NCBI GenBank assembly: GCA_015231375.1
Contig: JADGBT010000006.1
Span: 62,001-126,000, forward strand
Reading direction: 5' to 3'
Source of the DNA: Magnetococcales bacterium
GTDB lineage: Bacteria; Pseudomonadota; Magnetococcia; Magnetococcales; Magnetaquicoccaceae
DNA length: 64,000 nucleotides
Positions 8,566 through 18,279 of the stretch are shown in pieces; within the stretch, counting starts at the first letter, position 1; every line of letters starts with the position of its first letter. The position numbers and the translations under genes were made by a program. Under the pieces are notes generated by a model. It did not search any database. It was not told the origin of the DNA and was given only the letters and a program-made list of their open reading frames with translations.

Positions 8566-9938
8566 AAAAAACCGGCATGGGCGTGTGGATGGCGGGTCTG
8601 TTGGTGGCGGGTGTGGTGACGGCGGAACCGGTTTGGGCGGGTCTGCCTTTTGCGGTGGAGGGACAGAAACTGCCCAGTCTGGCCGACATGGTGGAGCGGG
8701 TGATTCCCGGCGTGGTCAACATCGCCACCACCAGCCATGTGAATGTGCCGGATCATCCGTTGTTGAACGATCCTTTCTTCCGGCGTTTTTTTGAGTTGCC
8801 CGCCCAGGGCAAACGGCAACGGGAGAGCAAAAGCCTTGGATCCGGTGTGGTGGTGGATGCCAAATTGGGTTATGTGCTGACCAATCAGCATGTAATCGAC
8901 AAGGCCGACGCCATCAGCGTCACCCTGCGGGATGGCAGTTCCCTGAAGGCCAAACTGGTGGGGGTGGACAAAGAGACCGATGTGGCGGTGATTCAGGTTC
9001 AGTCCAAAGAGTTGCAGGCGGTGCCCATGGGGGATTCCGGAGCGCTGCGGGTGGGGGATTTCGTGGTGGCCATGGGCAATCCGTTTGGATTGGGGCAGAC
9101 CGTGACTTCGGGAATCGTCAGCGCTTTGGGACGCAAGGGATTGGGGATCAAGGGTTACGAGGATTTCATCCAGACCGACGCCTCGATCAATCCCGGCAAC
9201 TCCGGCGGGGCGCTGGTGGATCTGTCCGGCAAGCTGGTGGGGATCAATACCGCGATTTTATCGCCGGGGGGTGGCAAGGGCAATGTGGGGATCGGGTTTG
9301 CCATTCCCATCAACATGGCCCGTCAGGTGATGAGTCAACTGGTGGAACATGGCGAGGTGCGCCGGGGATTGCTCGGTGCCCAGGCCCAGGATCTGACCCC
9401 GGAGTTGGCCAATGCCTTTGGTCTGAAGGGCAGGAATGGCGGTGCGGCGGTGACCCGGGTGGTGGTGGGATCCGCCGCCTATCAGGCCGGATTGCGCCCC
9501 GGAGACGTGGTGATCGAAGCCAACGGGCAGCCGGTGCGCGGGGCTTCGGATTTGCACAATGTGATCGGTCTGGCGATGGTCGGCGACAGGATCACCATGA
9601 AATTGATCCGGGAAAACCGGGAGCAGACGGTCAACGTGGTGTTGTCCAATCCGGAAGCGGAACGGATTGCGGGAGAAAAGATCGATCCCCGCCTGAAGGG
9701 GGCGGTTTTTGGCATCGACGCCGACGAAGGGGAGAAAACCTTGGTCAAGGTGGTGAACGTGGCGCCTGGAAGTTCCGCCTGGAATGCCGGATTGCGCGAC
9801 GAGGACCGTTTGTTGTCGGTGAATCGTCTGCTGGTGCCCGATTTCGCCGCGTTGTTCAAGGCGGTGCAGGCCGATGCACGGCAGATGCTGCTCAATATCG
9901 AGCGTGGCGAGGAGAAATTCTTCGTGCTGGTCCGGTGA
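8562..9938 (+). CDS. HtrA/Deg-family periplasmic serine protease with two PDZ domains
   Basis: The 458-residue product has a cleavable signal peptide (hydrophobic core about 8-20, AEPVWAG cleavage region), a trypsin-like domain with the triad His in TNQHVID, Asp in ETDVAVIQV and Ser in NPGNSGGAL, and two PDZ domains (about 265-350 and 370-455). This is the architecture of DegP/DegQ/MucD proteins, which degrade or refold damaged envelope proteins. A GAGGGAG ribosome site precedes ATG 8562, which overlaps the Nudix stop. Which of the degP, degQ or mucD subgroups it belongs to cannot be settled here. Confidence 0.95.
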   Translation: MKKTGMGVWMAGLLVAGVVTAEPVWAGLPFAVEGQKLPSLADMVERVIPGVVNIATTSHVNVPDHPLLNDPFFRRFFELPAQGKRQRESKSLGSGVVVDAKLGYVLTNQHVIDKADAISVTLRDGSSLKAKLVGVDKETDVAVIQVQSKELQAVPMGDSGALRVGDFVVAMGNPFGLGQTVTSGIVSALGRKGLGIKGYEDFIQTDASINPGNSGGALVDLSGKLVGINTAILSPGGGKGNVGIGFAIPINMARQVMSQLVEHGEVRRGLLGAQAQDLTPELANAFGLKGRNGGAAVTRVVVGSAAYQAGLRPGDVVIEANGQPVRGASDLHNVIGLAMVGDRITMKLIRENREQTVNVVLSNPEAERIAGEKIDPRLKGAVFGIDADEGEKTLVKVVNVAPGSSAWNAGLRDEDRLLSVNRLLVPDFAALFKAVQADARQMLLNIERGEEKFFVLVR

Positions 9939-9970
9939 TGGACGGGAACGGGTGGACTCTTGGGCTTGGC

Positions 9971-10999
9971 ATGAAGATGAACCGGTCGAGAATCATGAGA
10001 AATTTATTGATCTGCGCCGCGCTGGCGGTGCCGTTGTCTCTGGCCTGGGCCGGGGATGCGCCATCGTCGTCCGCGTCGTCGCCTCCCAAGGAGTTGCTCG
10101 GGCAGATCGTGAACATCGACCGAAGTGATTTCAAGGCCAAGGGCAAGGTCGCGTTGCATCGGTTGCAGCCTTTGGCCGGACAGTTGATCCTCTCCGAGGC
10201 CAGAGGGGATCCGGATTGGATTCTCAAGACCATCTCTCCCTGGAATCCGGCTTTGGCGCGCATTCTGGGCGAGATGAACATTCAGGAAGTGACCCTGGCG
10301 GATGCCGATTTGTTGCTGGATGGGCCGGGAATCGTTCTGAAGCTCGCCCGTGCGGCCATCCCGGAGGGACGGGTGGAGCAGGTGGATTATCAGCAGGGGG
10401 CGGGTGGAGTGTGGCGGGTGACGACCGGGGCTTTGAAGCTGGAACGGCTCCCGGCGGGGTTGCATCCGGGCCTGTTGCCGTTGTCTGTCGGAGCGATGGG
10501 TTTCGCGGGTCTGGAGGCTGCGGGCGACCGGGAGAAAGGCAGCGGTTGGGCCAGCGGGGTGTTTGCCCAGGGGTGGCGCATCGCGCGGGTGGAGGGGGTC
10601 GGGGAGGTGACCAGTCGGGATGGCCAGGGTCGTCCGCTGAAAGGGGTCTTCTCCTGGAACACCTCCGGCACCCATGCGCCCGGATTGCAGGGCGCGGCCA
10701 AACGGGTGCCGGAGTTGGCCGAGATGCTGCGTTTCGCGGGTCGGGATCCTTTTTCGCGTGAACCGGTGGATCTGGGCACGCTTGCGATGCGGGTGGAATC
10801 CGATGGACAGGGAAAATTCCTGATCCGGAATCTGCGGGTCGATGCCCCCTGGGTGCGACTGCGCGGCGAGGGTGTCCTGGAAACCCGGGGCCAGGAGAAG
10901 GCGCAGAGTCTGCGGCTTGATCTTGTGGCCAAAACCCCGTCAGGCAAGGAAAAGCGTTTCAAGATCAACCTTCCGTTGCAATCGTTGGTGCCCTCATGA
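9971..10999 (+). CDS. Exported protein of unknown function
   Basis: A protein of about 342 residues that I do not recognise. It starts with a signal-peptide-like segment (basic MNRSRIMR, hydrophobic LLICAALAVPLSLAWA, then GDAPSSSASS), so it should be periplasmic. The mature part is mainly beta-prone with many Val/Leu/Gly and repeated acidic-glycine turns, and ends in alternating polar/hydrophobic strands (about 260-340). The start is ambiguous: ATG 9935 overlaps the htrA stop, while ATG 9971, 9977 and 9995 all leave a good signal peptide. Its stop overlaps the znuA start (ATGA). Its position between a periplasmic protease and a periplasmic zinc binder suggests an envelope role; nothing more specific is supported. 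Confidence 0.7.
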   Translation: MKMNRSRIMRNLLICAALAVPLSLAWAGDAPSSSASSPPKELLGQIVNIDRSDFKAKGKVALHRLQPLAGQLILSEARGDPDWILKTISPWNPALARILGEMNIQEVTLADADLLLDGPGIVLKLARAAIPEGRVEQVDYQQGAGGVWRVTTGALKLERLPAGLHPGLLPLSVGAMGFAGLEAAGDREKGSGWASGVFAQGWRIARVEGVGEVTSRDGQGRPLKGVFSWNTSGTHAPGLQGAAKRVPELAEMLRFAGRDPFSREPVDLGTLAMRVESDGQGKFLIRNLRVDAPWVRLRGEGVLETRGQEKAQSLRLDLVAKTPSGKEKRFKINLPLQSLVPS

Positions 11000-11964
11000 A
11001 AGCCTTTCGGTGGTCGGTCTGGGGTCGCGGGATGGGTCTGGCCGCTTTGTTGTGGGGGATGCCGGTTCCGGTGGAGGCGGTGGAGGTGGTGGTTTCCATC
11101 AAACCGCTGCATGGGTTGGTGGCGGCGGTGATGGGCGGAGAGGGGACGCCGAAGTTGTTGATTCAGGGGACGGTCTCCGAACATACCTATGCCCTGCGTC
11201 CCTCGGATGCCCGTCTGCTCTCCAAGGCGGAGTTGATGTTCTGGGGCGGGGTCGGACTGGAGGGATTTCTGGCGCGTCCGTTGGAGAATCTGGCCCCCAA
11301 GGCGGTCAAGGTGGCGTTGCTGGAGGCCGCCGGGGTGAGCCGTTTGCCGGTGCGCGCCGGAGGGGTCTGGGAAGAGGAGGGTCATGATCACGGGCACGGG
11401 CATGACCACGACCCTGGAGACCGGGCGGAACACGGGGAAACCCCGGGTTTGGCCGATCCCCACGCCTGGCTGGATCCCCGCAACGCCATGGCCATGGGCA
11501 AGGCCATCGCCGAGGCGTTGGCGGCTGTTGATCCGGCTCATGCGGCCCGCTATCAGGCCAACGCGACCGGTCTGATCCAACGGCTGGAGGCGTTGGACCG
11601 GCAGTTGGAACAGGATCTGGCCCCGGTGCGCCAGCGGCCCTATATCGTGTTTCATGATGCGTATCACTATTTTGAACACCGTTACGCCCTGGGTACGGTC
11701 GGTTCCATCATGGTTCATCCCGAGCGTCCTCCGGGGGCGCGTCGGATCCAGGAGATCGCCGCGCGGGTCGCCGAGACCCGCGCGGTGTGTCTGTTCACCG
11801 AACCCCAATACTCCCCGCGTCTGGCCGAGACCGTGGCGGCCAGCCATCCGGTGCGCATCGGGGTGCTGGATCCTCTGGGCGCGGCGTTGAAAGAGGGGCC
11901 GGAGCTGTATTTCGAGTTGATGCGATCCTTGTCGGGCGCCTTGATCCAATGTCTGAAACCCTGA
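10996..11964 (+). CDS. znuA: Zinc ABC transporter substrate-binding protein (ZnuA-like)
   Basis: The 322-residue protein has a signal peptide ending near VEAVE and the cluster A-I metal-binding layout: His in [10 protein letters not shown], His in DPHAWLDP, His in FHDAYHYF, and acidic FTEPQYSP near the C-terminus. Between the first two lies the His/Asp-rich loop [10 protein letters not shown], typical of zinc rather than manganese binders. ZnuA delivers Zn to ZnuBC, but no permease or ATPase gene lies next to it, so it must work with components encoded elsewhere. Its start and stop overlap both neighbours. Confidence 0.92.
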   Translation: MKAFRWSVWGRGMGLAALLWGMPVPVEAVEVVVSIKPLHGLVAAVMGGEGTPKLLIQGTVSEHTYALRPSDARLLSKAELMFWGGVGLEGFLARPLENLAPKAVKVALLEAAGVSRLPVRAGGVWEEEGHDHGHGHDHDPGDRAEHGETPGLADPHAWLDPRNAMAMGKAIAEALAAVDPAHAARYQANATGLIQRLEALDRQLEQDLAPVRQRPYIVFHDAYHYFEHRYALGTVGSIMVHPERPPGARRIQEIAARVAETRAVCLFTEPQYSPRLAETVAASHPVRIGVLDPLGAALKEGPELYFELMRSLSGALIQCLKP

Positions 11965-13670
11965 CCGTCAAGCCTGTCGGAGCGGATCCATCCGGCCAAG
12001 CGGCCATCCTGGTCGTGGAGGCGCAGGTTGGACATTTGACTTGGATGGGTGAGCAGTTGGCGGATGCCGGTATCGGGATGGTGCTGGTCAGGGATGGGGC
12101 CGGGGCGTTGGCCTGTCTGGCGCGACAGGCGTTCGCCCTGGTGATTCTGGCGCTCCGTCTGCCTGATATCGATGGTCTGGGGGTGTTGCGTCGTCTGGCT
12201 GAAAAGGACTTTTATCATTCATCTTCTCCCGTGATTCTGATGGTCGAGCCGGGTGAGGATCCGTTGCGTCTGCGGCAGGGGTATGCGTTGGGGGCGGTGG
12301 ATGCGCTGCTCAAGCCGTTTCCGGCGGAGGTGCTGCGGGGCAAGGCGCGGCTTTTCTGGGAACTGGATCGGCGCGACCGGCTGATTCGTCATCAGGCTGA
12401 AGAACTGGAGGCGCGGGGTCGGGCGTTGGAACAGGCCAGGATCCTGGCCGAAGCGGCGTCCCGGGCCAAGAACCATTTTCTTGACAATATGGGGCACGAG
12501 ATCCGCACCCCCATGAACGCCATTATCGGCATGACGGATCTGGTGCTCTCCTCCCGGCTGGAGCCGGAACAGCGCAAAATGCTGGAGGTGGTGTTGCGCT
12601 CGTCGGAGTCGTTGTTGGATATTCTCAATGATATTCTTGATTTTTCCCGGATCGAGACCGACTCTTTGCATTTGGAGCGCATTCCGTGTCAACTGCGCAA
12701 GGTGGTGGAACATGCGGTGACCACCCTGGCGGTGGAGGCGGATTTGAAGGGGTTGTCTTTGCAGGGGGAGATCGATCCGGCGTTGCCGGAGTGGGTGATG
12801 GGGGATCCGGTACGCTTGCGGCAGGTGTTGATCCATTTGTTGAGCAACGCGGTCAAGTTCACCATTCGGGGACGGGTGACGTTGCGGGTTTCTTTCACCA
12901 ACGACGCGACCACAGGACGTTGGCTGGTGTTTTGGGTGCGTGACAGCGGCATCGGCATTCCGGAGGATCGGCTGGAGATGATTTTCAACTGTTTTTTCCA
13001 GGTTGATGTCAGCACCACGCGACGTTTCGGGGGGACGGGGCTGGGATTGGCCATCTGCCGCAAACTGGTGGAGCGGATGGGGGGGGACATTCATGTTTCC
13101 AGCCGGGTGGGCGAGGGGAGTCTTTTCACCTTTCGGGTGCCCTGCGAGACCCCCGACCAGGAAGAACCGGGACAGGCCACCGGCGCACCGTTTTTCGGGC
13201 CTCAGTGGCGATTGGCTCTGGTCAGCGGCTTGACGCGGATTCTGCTGGTGGAAGACGATCCGGACAACCGCATGCTTGGTCAGCATGTCTTGACATCCGC
13301 CGGTTACTCTGTCACGACGGCGGGAGACGGGGAGGAGGCGTTGCGCTGCCTGAACGAACGGTATGATCTGGTCTTCATGGATATCCAGATGCCGCGTCTC
13401 AATGGCCTTGAAACCACCCGGCGGATTCGCGCCGGCAAGGAGAAGGCGGATCCGGACATGCCGATCATCGGTGTCAGCGCCCATGTGCGCGAACAACTCC
13501 GCGAACACTGCCTGGAGGCTGGCATGGATGCTTTTCTCACCAAGCCGTATCGTGCCCAGGATCTGTTGGACATGGTGACCCGCGCCGGAGAGGCGAAGGT
13601 GCGCCGTCTGGAAGGACGCCGGGGAATCGCGGCGCCCGTCAATCCTCGCAAATCAGGAGAACTGTCATGA
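11949..13670 (+). CDS. Hybrid histidine kinase, REC-HisKA-HATPase-REC, with non-phosphorylatable first REC
   Basis: A soluble kinase of 573 residues. The N-terminal receiver fold (about 18-130) has Ala68 where the phospho-accepting Asp should be ([13 protein letters not shown]), and its acidic pocket is reduced to one Glu (ILVVEAQ), so it is a pseudo-receiver. A coiled coil follows, then HisKA with [10 protein letters not shown] (His183), HATPase (N-box [25 protein letters not shown]) and a normal C-terminal receiver (LLVEDDPDN, acceptor Asp478 in [11 protein letters not shown], Lys in TKPY). The start at ATG 11949 lies inside znuA; a longer frame upstream reads through znuA and is not used. 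The kinase core resembles that of the kinase at 2358-5069, suggesting an old duplication. Confidence 0.9.
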   Translation: MSETLTVKPVGADPSGQAAILVVEAQVGHLTWMGEQLADAGIGMVLVRDGAGALACLARQAFALVILALRLPDIDGLGVLRRLAEKDFYHSSSPVILMVEPGEDPLRLRQGYALGAVDALLKPFPAEVLRGKARLFWELDRRDRLIRHQAEELEARGRALEQARILAEAASRAKNHFLDNMGHEIRTPMNAIIGMTDLVLSSRLEPEQRKMLEVVLRSSESLLDILNDILDFSRIETDSLHLERIPCQLRKVVEHAVTTLAVEADLKGLSLQGEIDPALPEWVMGDPVRLRQVLIHLLSNAVKFTIRGRVTLRVSFTNDATTGRWLVFWVRDSGIGIPEDRLEMIFNCFFQVDVSTTRRFGGTGLGLAICRKLVERMGGDIHVSSRVGEGSLFTFRVPCETPDQEEPGQATGAPFFGPQWRLALVSGLTRILLVEDDPDNRMLGQHVLTSAGYSVTTAGDGEEALRCLNERYDLVFMDIQMPRLNGLETTRRIRAGKEKADPDMPIIGVSAHVREQLREHCLEAGMDAFLTKPYRAQDLLDMVTRAGEAKVRRLEGRRGIAAPVNPRKSGELS

Positions 13671-14512
13671 ATACCCCCAAGACCGTGGCCTTTCAGGGGG
13701 AACGGGGCGCCTACAGCGAACAGGCCTGTCGGGAGTGTCTGCCGGATTATCGCACCATTCCCTGCCGCACCTTCGAAGAGGTGTTTCAGGCCGTAGACGA
13801 GCGCGAGGCCGGGGTGGGCATGATCCCGGTGGAAAACAGCATCGCCGGGGTGGTCAGCGACAGCTACGACCTGTTGGCCGTGTTCCAGTTGCACATCCAG
13901 GGGGAGTATTATCTGCGGGTGCGTCATTGTCTGCTCGGCACCCACGACGCCCGCATCGACGATCTGCGTACCGTCTATTCCCATCCGCAGGCTTTGGCCC
14001 AGTGCCGTTCGTTCATTCGCAGACATGGCTGGGCCTGCAACGCGGTCTATGACACCGCCGGAGCCGCCGCCGATCTGGCGGTGCGGGCCAATCCGTTCGA
14101 GGCGGCCATCGCCGCCGAATTGTGCGCGGAGCTGTATGGCCTGTCGATTTTGGCACGGGATATTCAAGACAGCCATCTGAATACCACGCGCTTCCTGAAG
14201 ATCGTCAAGGATCGGTCGGTTCCGCCCAAGGATGTGGATTGCAAAACCAGTCTGGTCTTCGAGGTGCGCAACATTCCGGCGGCGTTGTACAAATGTCTGG
14301 GCGGATTCGCCACCAACGGGGTCAACCTCACCCGTCTGGAGTCCCGACCGGTGCCGGGGACGCCGTGGTCGTATCATTTCTATCTCGATTTTCAGGGCAG
14401 ACCCGAGGAACGGGCCTGCAAGCTGGCCCTCGAAGAGTTGGATTTCTTCACCAGCAGCCTGAAGATCCTGGGCAGTTATCCCGAAGCCTCCAACTCGCAA
14501 GCGAGCCGATGA
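13667..14512 (+). CDS. pheA: Prephenate dehydratase
   Basis: Converts prephenate to phenylpyruvate in phenylalanine synthesis. The 281-residue protein has the dehydratase blocks [24 protein letters not shown] and the catalytic NTTRFLKI, followed by a C-terminal ACT domain with the ESRP motif (RLESRPVPG) that binds phenylalanine for feedback inhibition. No chorismate mutase domain precedes it, so it is the monofunctional type. Its start overlaps the kinase stop (ATGA) and its end overlaps the lgt start. Confidence 0.96.
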   Translation: MNTPKTVAFQGERGAYSEQACRECLPDYRTIPCRTFEEVFQAVDEREAGVGMIPVENSIAGVVSDSYDLLAVFQLHIQGEYYLRVRHCLLGTHDARIDDLRTVYSHPQALAQCRSFIRRHGWACNAVYDTAGAAADLAVRANPFEAAIAAELCAELYGLSILARDIQDSHLNTTRFLKIVKDRSVPPKDVDCKTSLVFEVRNIPAALYKCLGGFATNGVNLTRLESRPVPGTPWSYHFYLDFQGRPEERACKLALEELDFFTSSLKILGSYPEASNSQASR

Positions 14513-15300
14513 TCCCTTTTCCACAAATCGACCCGGTATTGATCCACATCGGTCCTTTGGCCATCCGCTGGTATGGACTGATGTACACCCTGACCTTTCT
14601 GCTGGGCTGGCCCCTGTTGAAATGGCAGGCGCGACGGCAAGCGTTGGGGCTTTCCCCCGAGGTGCTGGCGGATCTGGTGATGGGCATCCTGCTTGGGGTG
14701 ATCCTGGGTGGACGGTTGGGATACATTCTGTTTTATCATTTCAGCTATTATCTGGCCAATCCTCTCGCCGTTTTCCGGGTGTGGGAGGGGGGCATGTCGT
14801 TTCACGGCGGTCTGCTGGGTGTGCTGCTGGCCGGATTCCTGTTTGCCCGCAAGCATGGATTGTCGTTCCTGGTGCTGGGTGACCTGATGGCCGTGGTCAC
14901 GCCGCTGGGTCTGTTGCTGGGACGGATCGGCAATTTCATCAATGGGGAGTTGTGGGGGCGTCCCACGGATCTGCCCTGGGGCGTGCTGTTTCCCGGCGCC
15001 GGTCCGGAACCCCGCCACCCCAGTCAACTGTATGAGGCCGGACTCGAAGGGGTGTTGTTGTTGGGGGTGATGCTCTGGCTGGGTCGGGAACGTCGCGGTC
15101 CCGGATTTCTGGGTGGCGTGTTTCTGGCGGGTTATGCGATCTCCCGTCTGCTGGTGGAGATGGTGCGGGAACCCGATGCCCATCTGGGTCTGCTGGCCGG
15201 TGGACTCACCATGGGGCAATGGCTCACCTTTCCCATGCTGTTCATCGGATTGGGATTGATCGTCCATGCCCGTCATCGGATGGATGCCAAGCCACGGTGA
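14509..15300 (+). CDS. lgt: Prolipoprotein diacylglyceryl transferase
   Basis: Lgt transfers diacylglycerol from phosphatidylglycerol to the lipobox Cys of prolipoproteins in the inner membrane. The 263-residue product has about seven hydrophobic segments, the HGGLLG motif (MSFHGGLLGVLLAG) and the signature GRIGNFINGELWGRP. The start ATG 14509 overlaps the pheA stop (ATGA). Its end overlaps the GTG start of uvrC (GTGA). Confidence 0.97.
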   Translation: MIPFPQIDPVLIHIGPLAIRWYGLMYTLTFLLGWPLLKWQARRQALGLSPEVLADLVMGILLGVILGGRLGYILFYHFSYYLANPLAVFRVWEGGMSFHGGLLGVLLAGFLFARKHGLSFLVLGDLMAVVTPLGLLLGRIGNFINGELWGRPTDLPWGVLFPGAGPEPRHPSQLYEAGLEGVLLLGVMLWLGRERRGPGFLGGVFLAGYAISRLLVEMVREPDAHLGLLAGGLTMGQWLTFPMLFIGLGLIVHARHRMDAKPR

Positions 15301-17171
15301 GCGAACCGGTCGCCTGGGTGCCACGGGAGGTGGTGGAATCCTTGCCGGAGAGTCCGGGGGTGTATCGTTTTCTGGACGCCGATGGCAAGGTGCTGTATGT
15401 GGGCAAGGCCAAGTCGCTGAAAAAAAGGGTCGGTTCCTATTTTCACGGTTCGGTTTCGGCCCGCATTCTGGCCATGTTGAACAAGGCGCGGGATCTGGCC
15501 ATCGTGGTGACCGCCACGGAACAAGACGCCTTGATCCTGGAGGCCAATCTCATCCGTCGTTTGCAGCCGCCTTACAATGTCTTGCTCAAAGACGACAAGT
15601 CCCATCCCTGGTTGCGTCTGACCATCGATCAGCCTTTTCCCCGTTTGACGTTGCATCGGGGGCCGCGTCGGGCCAAGGAGCGTTATTTTGGTCCTTATCC
15701 CAGTGTCCACGCCCTGCGGGAGACCCTGAAATGGTTGCAAGGGGTGTTTCCCTTGCGGCAGTGCGAGGATCGGCAGTTTGGCAGTCGGAAGCGGCCCTGT
15801 TTGCAATACCAGATCAAGCGCTGTCAGGCGCCGTGCATGGGGTTGATCGATCAGGAGAGTTATGCCCGCTGGGTGCGGGAGGCGGTGCTGTTCCTGGAGG
15901 GGCGCGACCGGCAGTTGACCGAAGGGTTGACCCGCGCCATGTGGGAGGCGTCGGAACAGCGGCGTTTCGAGGAAGCGGCGCGTCTGCGGGATCGGGTCAA
16001 GGCGATCACCCAGGTGCAGAATCAACGCCGGGGCAATCTCAAGGAAGGCACCGATCTGGATATCTTCTGCATCACCACCAGCAGCGGACCGGCCTCGATT
16101 CAGCTTTTTTTCGTGCGCGACGGGATCCATCTGGGCAATCAGGCGCACTTTCCGGAAAATACCGAAGAGATGGAACCCGCCGAGGCGCTGGAGGCTTTCA
16201 TGGCTCAGTTCTACTCTCCGGTCGAGGGTGCGGGGGAGGGGGGCGGTGTCGAAACTCCCTTGCCACCGGCGGAAATTCTGGTCAATCTCCCCTTGCCCGA
16301 GCATGAATGGGTGTCCTCCACCTTGAGTCGGTTGCGGGGGGGAGCGGTACGGATTCGGGTTCCGGAGCGGGGAGAGAAGCGGCGACTGGTGGAGTTGGCC
16401 CTGTCCAACGCCGAAACCGCCAAGGTCAGACGCATGAGCGGCAAACAGGCCAATCGTCAACTGTTGGCGGAGTTGGCCGCCATTCTGGATCTGCCCCGCG
16501 TGCCGGAACGGGTCGAAGCCTTCGACATTTCCCATTTGCAGGATCGGCACGTGGTGGCGTCGATGGCGGTTTTCGGGCCCGAGGGGATGATGAAACGGGC
16601 CTATCGACGTTTTTCCATCAAGGATCCCGCTTCGGTGGACGATACGTCACGCATGGCCGAGGTGATCGCGCGGCGTTTTCGTGCCCCGGACGCCGCCGGA
16701 GGGAGCGATTGGCCGGATCTGGTGTTGCTCGATGGGGGCAAGGGACAGTTGAACGCCGCCATGGAGGTGGTCGAAGATCAGGGAATCACCGGAGTCGCGT
16801 TTTTCGCCATGGCCAAGGGGCCGGAACGCGATGCGGGCAAAGAAAGCCTTTTCTTGCCCGGACGCCGGGAACCGGTTATACTGCCCGAACGTTCCCCGGT
16901 TCTGTTTTTGCTTCAGAACATCCGGGACGAGGCCCATCGCTTCGCCGTGACCTATCACCGCAGCAGTCGGGAGCGGGATCAGGTGCGTTCCGTGCTGGAC
17001 CAGATCCCCGGTGTGGGGCCGGGAAGAAAAAAAGAACTGTTGCGTCACTTTGGATCGGTTCGCGCGATTCGTGAGGCGCGCGTCGAGGAGTTGGCGGCAC
17101 TGCCGGGCATTTCCAACGCCTTGGCCGAAGCCATCGTCCACCACCTGCAAGATTGCCGGGAAGTCCTTTGA
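15297..17171 (+). CDS. uvrC: Excinuclease ABC subunit C
   Basis: UvrC makes both incisions in nucleotide excision repair. The 624-residue protein shows the GIY-YIG nuclease at the N-terminus (PGVYRFLDADGKVLYVGKAK), a Cys-containing linker (CEDRQF, CLQYQIKRCQAPC), a UVR motif (EEAARLRDRVKAI), the C-terminal RNase H-like nuclease (AFDISHLQ, DLVLLDGGKGQL) and tandem helix-hairpin-helix motifs (IPGVGPGRKKELLRHFGS, LPGISNALAEAI). The GTG start at 15297 overlaps the lgt stop; an upstream in-frame ATG at 15219 would overlap lgt by 80 bp and is unlikely. Confidence 0.97.
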   Translation: MSEPVAWVPREVVESLPESPGVYRFLDADGKVLYVGKAKSLKKRVGSYFHGSVSARILAMLNKARDLAIVVTATEQDALILEANLIRRLQPPYNVLLKDDKSHPWLRLTIDQPFPRLTLHRGPRRAKERYFGPYPSVHALRETLKWLQGVFPLRQCEDRQFGSRKRPCLQYQIKRCQAPCMGLIDQESYARWVREAVLFLEGRDRQLTEGLTRAMWEASEQRRFEEAARLRDRVKAITQVQNQRRGNLKEGTDLDIFCITTSSGPASIQLFFVRDGIHLGNQAHFPENTEEMEPAEALEAFMAQFYSPVEGAGEGGGVETPLPPAEILVNLPLPEHEWVSSTLSRLRGGAVRIRVPERGEKRRLVELALSNAETAKVRRMSGKQANRQLLAELAAILDLPRVPERVEAFDISHLQDRHVVASMAVFGPEGMMKRAYRRFSIKDPASVDDTSRMAEVIARRFRAPDAAGGSDWPDLVLLDGGKGQLNAAMEVVEDQGITGVAFFAMAKGPERDAGKESLFLPGRREPVILPERSPVLFLLQNIRDEAHRFAVTYHRSSRERDQVRSVLDQIPGVGPGRKKELLRHFGSVRAIREARVEELAALPGISNALAEAIVHHLQDCREVL

Positions 17172-17181
17172 GAATCGATTG

Positions 17182-17730
17182 ATGGCTTGGAATTTACCCA
17201 ACATATTGACGGCGACCCGCATTGCCCTGATCCCCTTTTTCATCGGGTTTGCCTTTCTGCCCGATCCACTGGGATTGATCCTGTCGGCGATGTGTTTCAG
17301 TCTGGCGGCGCTCACCGACTGGGCCGATGGCTACATCGCTCGGCGTTCGGGCATGCTGACCGATTTCGGGCGTTTTTTCGATCCGGTGGCCGACAAGTTG
17401 CTGGTGATTTCGGCCATCGTGCTGCTGCTCTCCTTGGGACGCGCCCCCTTGGCTTTGGTGTTGATCATCCTGGCCAGGGAGATCACCATCATGGCCCTGC
17501 GGGAACGCATGGCCGGTCTGGGACGCTCGGTGCCGGTCTCGGTGCTGGCCAAATGGAAAACCGGTTTCCAGATGACCGCCATCATCATGCTGCTGGTGCA
17601 AGATGGCCTGTTCGGCGTGCCGTTTCAATGGCCGGGGGTGTTCTTTCTGACTGTGGCCGTGGTTTTCTCCCTCTGGTCCGGGTATGTCTACCTGCTTGCG
17701 GCCTGGCCGTGGATTCATCCAAAAATTTGA
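17182..17730 (+). CDS. pgsA: CDP-diacylglycerol-glycerol-3-phosphate 3-phosphatidyltransferase
   Basis: Makes phosphatidylglycerophosphate, the precursor of the phosphatidylglycerol used by the nearby Lgt. The 182-residue membrane protein has the full CDP-alcohol phosphatidyltransferase motif (DGX2ARX8GX3DX3D), here DWADGYIARRSG followed by DFGRFFDPVADK, in a background of about five hydrophobic helices. It begins 10 bp after uvrC, and the uvrC-pgsA order is common in proteobacteria. It appears to be the last gene of the run that begins at lipB. Confidence 0.95.
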   Translation: MAWNLPNILTATRIALIPFFIGFAFLPDPLGLILSAMCFSLAALTDWADGYIARRSGMLTDFGRFFDPVADKLLVISAIVLLLSLGRAPLALVLIILAREITIMALRERMAGLGRSVPVSVLAKWKTGFQMTAIIMLLVQDGLFGVPFQWPGVFFLTVAVVFSLWSGYVYLLAAWPWIHPKI

Positions 17731-17752
17731 TCCTGACCCTGCACGCTTGGGC

Positions 17753-17782
17753 TTGACTTGATCCGGCGAAATTCGTTATAAA
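17753..17782 (+). promoter_or_regulatory. Probable sigma70-type promoter of the tRNA-Gly/tRNA-Cys genes
   Basis: TTGACT (17753-17758) and TATAAA (17777-17782) are 18 bp apart, each one mismatch from consensus, and lie 15 bp before the tRNA-Gly 5' end. Position and match make this one of the better promoter calls in the window. Confidence 0.65.
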
Positions 17783-17796
17783 GGGGAACAAGGAGC

Positions 17797-17871
<75 letters not shown>

Positions 17872-17891
17872 ATTTTCTTGCCGGTTGGTCC

Positions 17892-17968
17892 GGCCGGGTG
17901 GCGAAGTGGTCCAACGCAGAGGTCTGCAAAACCTTCATTCGTGGGTTCAAATCCCACCCCGGCCTCCA
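17892..17968 (+). tRNA. tRNA-Cys (GCA)
   Basis: A 77-nt tRNA with acceptor stem GGCCGGG/CCCGGCC, anticodon loop containing GCA (TCTGCAAAA), T arm GTGGG-TTCAAAT-CCCAC, discriminator T and encoded CCA. It lies 20 bp after tRNA-Gly copy 1 and is probably co-transcribed with it. Confidence 0.96.
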
Positions 17969-18109
17969 GTGCGTTTTGGGAAGTCAATGCCTGAAGCTTG
18001 AAGTCAATGCCCCAACATGATGGTTTGATTCTGGATTTCAATTTTATAATTCTCTCAGATTCGTGGTTTTTTTGAGGATATGCAAGCGTAAGAAAAAAGG
18101 CCTTTCAAT

Positions 18110-18184
<75 letters not shown>

Positions 18185-18279
18185 AGATTTGATTTTACGG
18201 TTCTTGCCTTCCCTCCCCGCCTCTGGATCCCCACGAATCCTTATATTTTCTCTACCGTTATTTTTTTATAGGATCCGAC

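Noticed and set aside
10390-11949. A 519-residue minus-strand open frame
   Set aside because: It lies opposite znuA and the exported-protein gene, which have signal peptides, motifs and coupled starts. Its composition (Arg/His/Gln/Pro-rich) is that of an antisense shadow.
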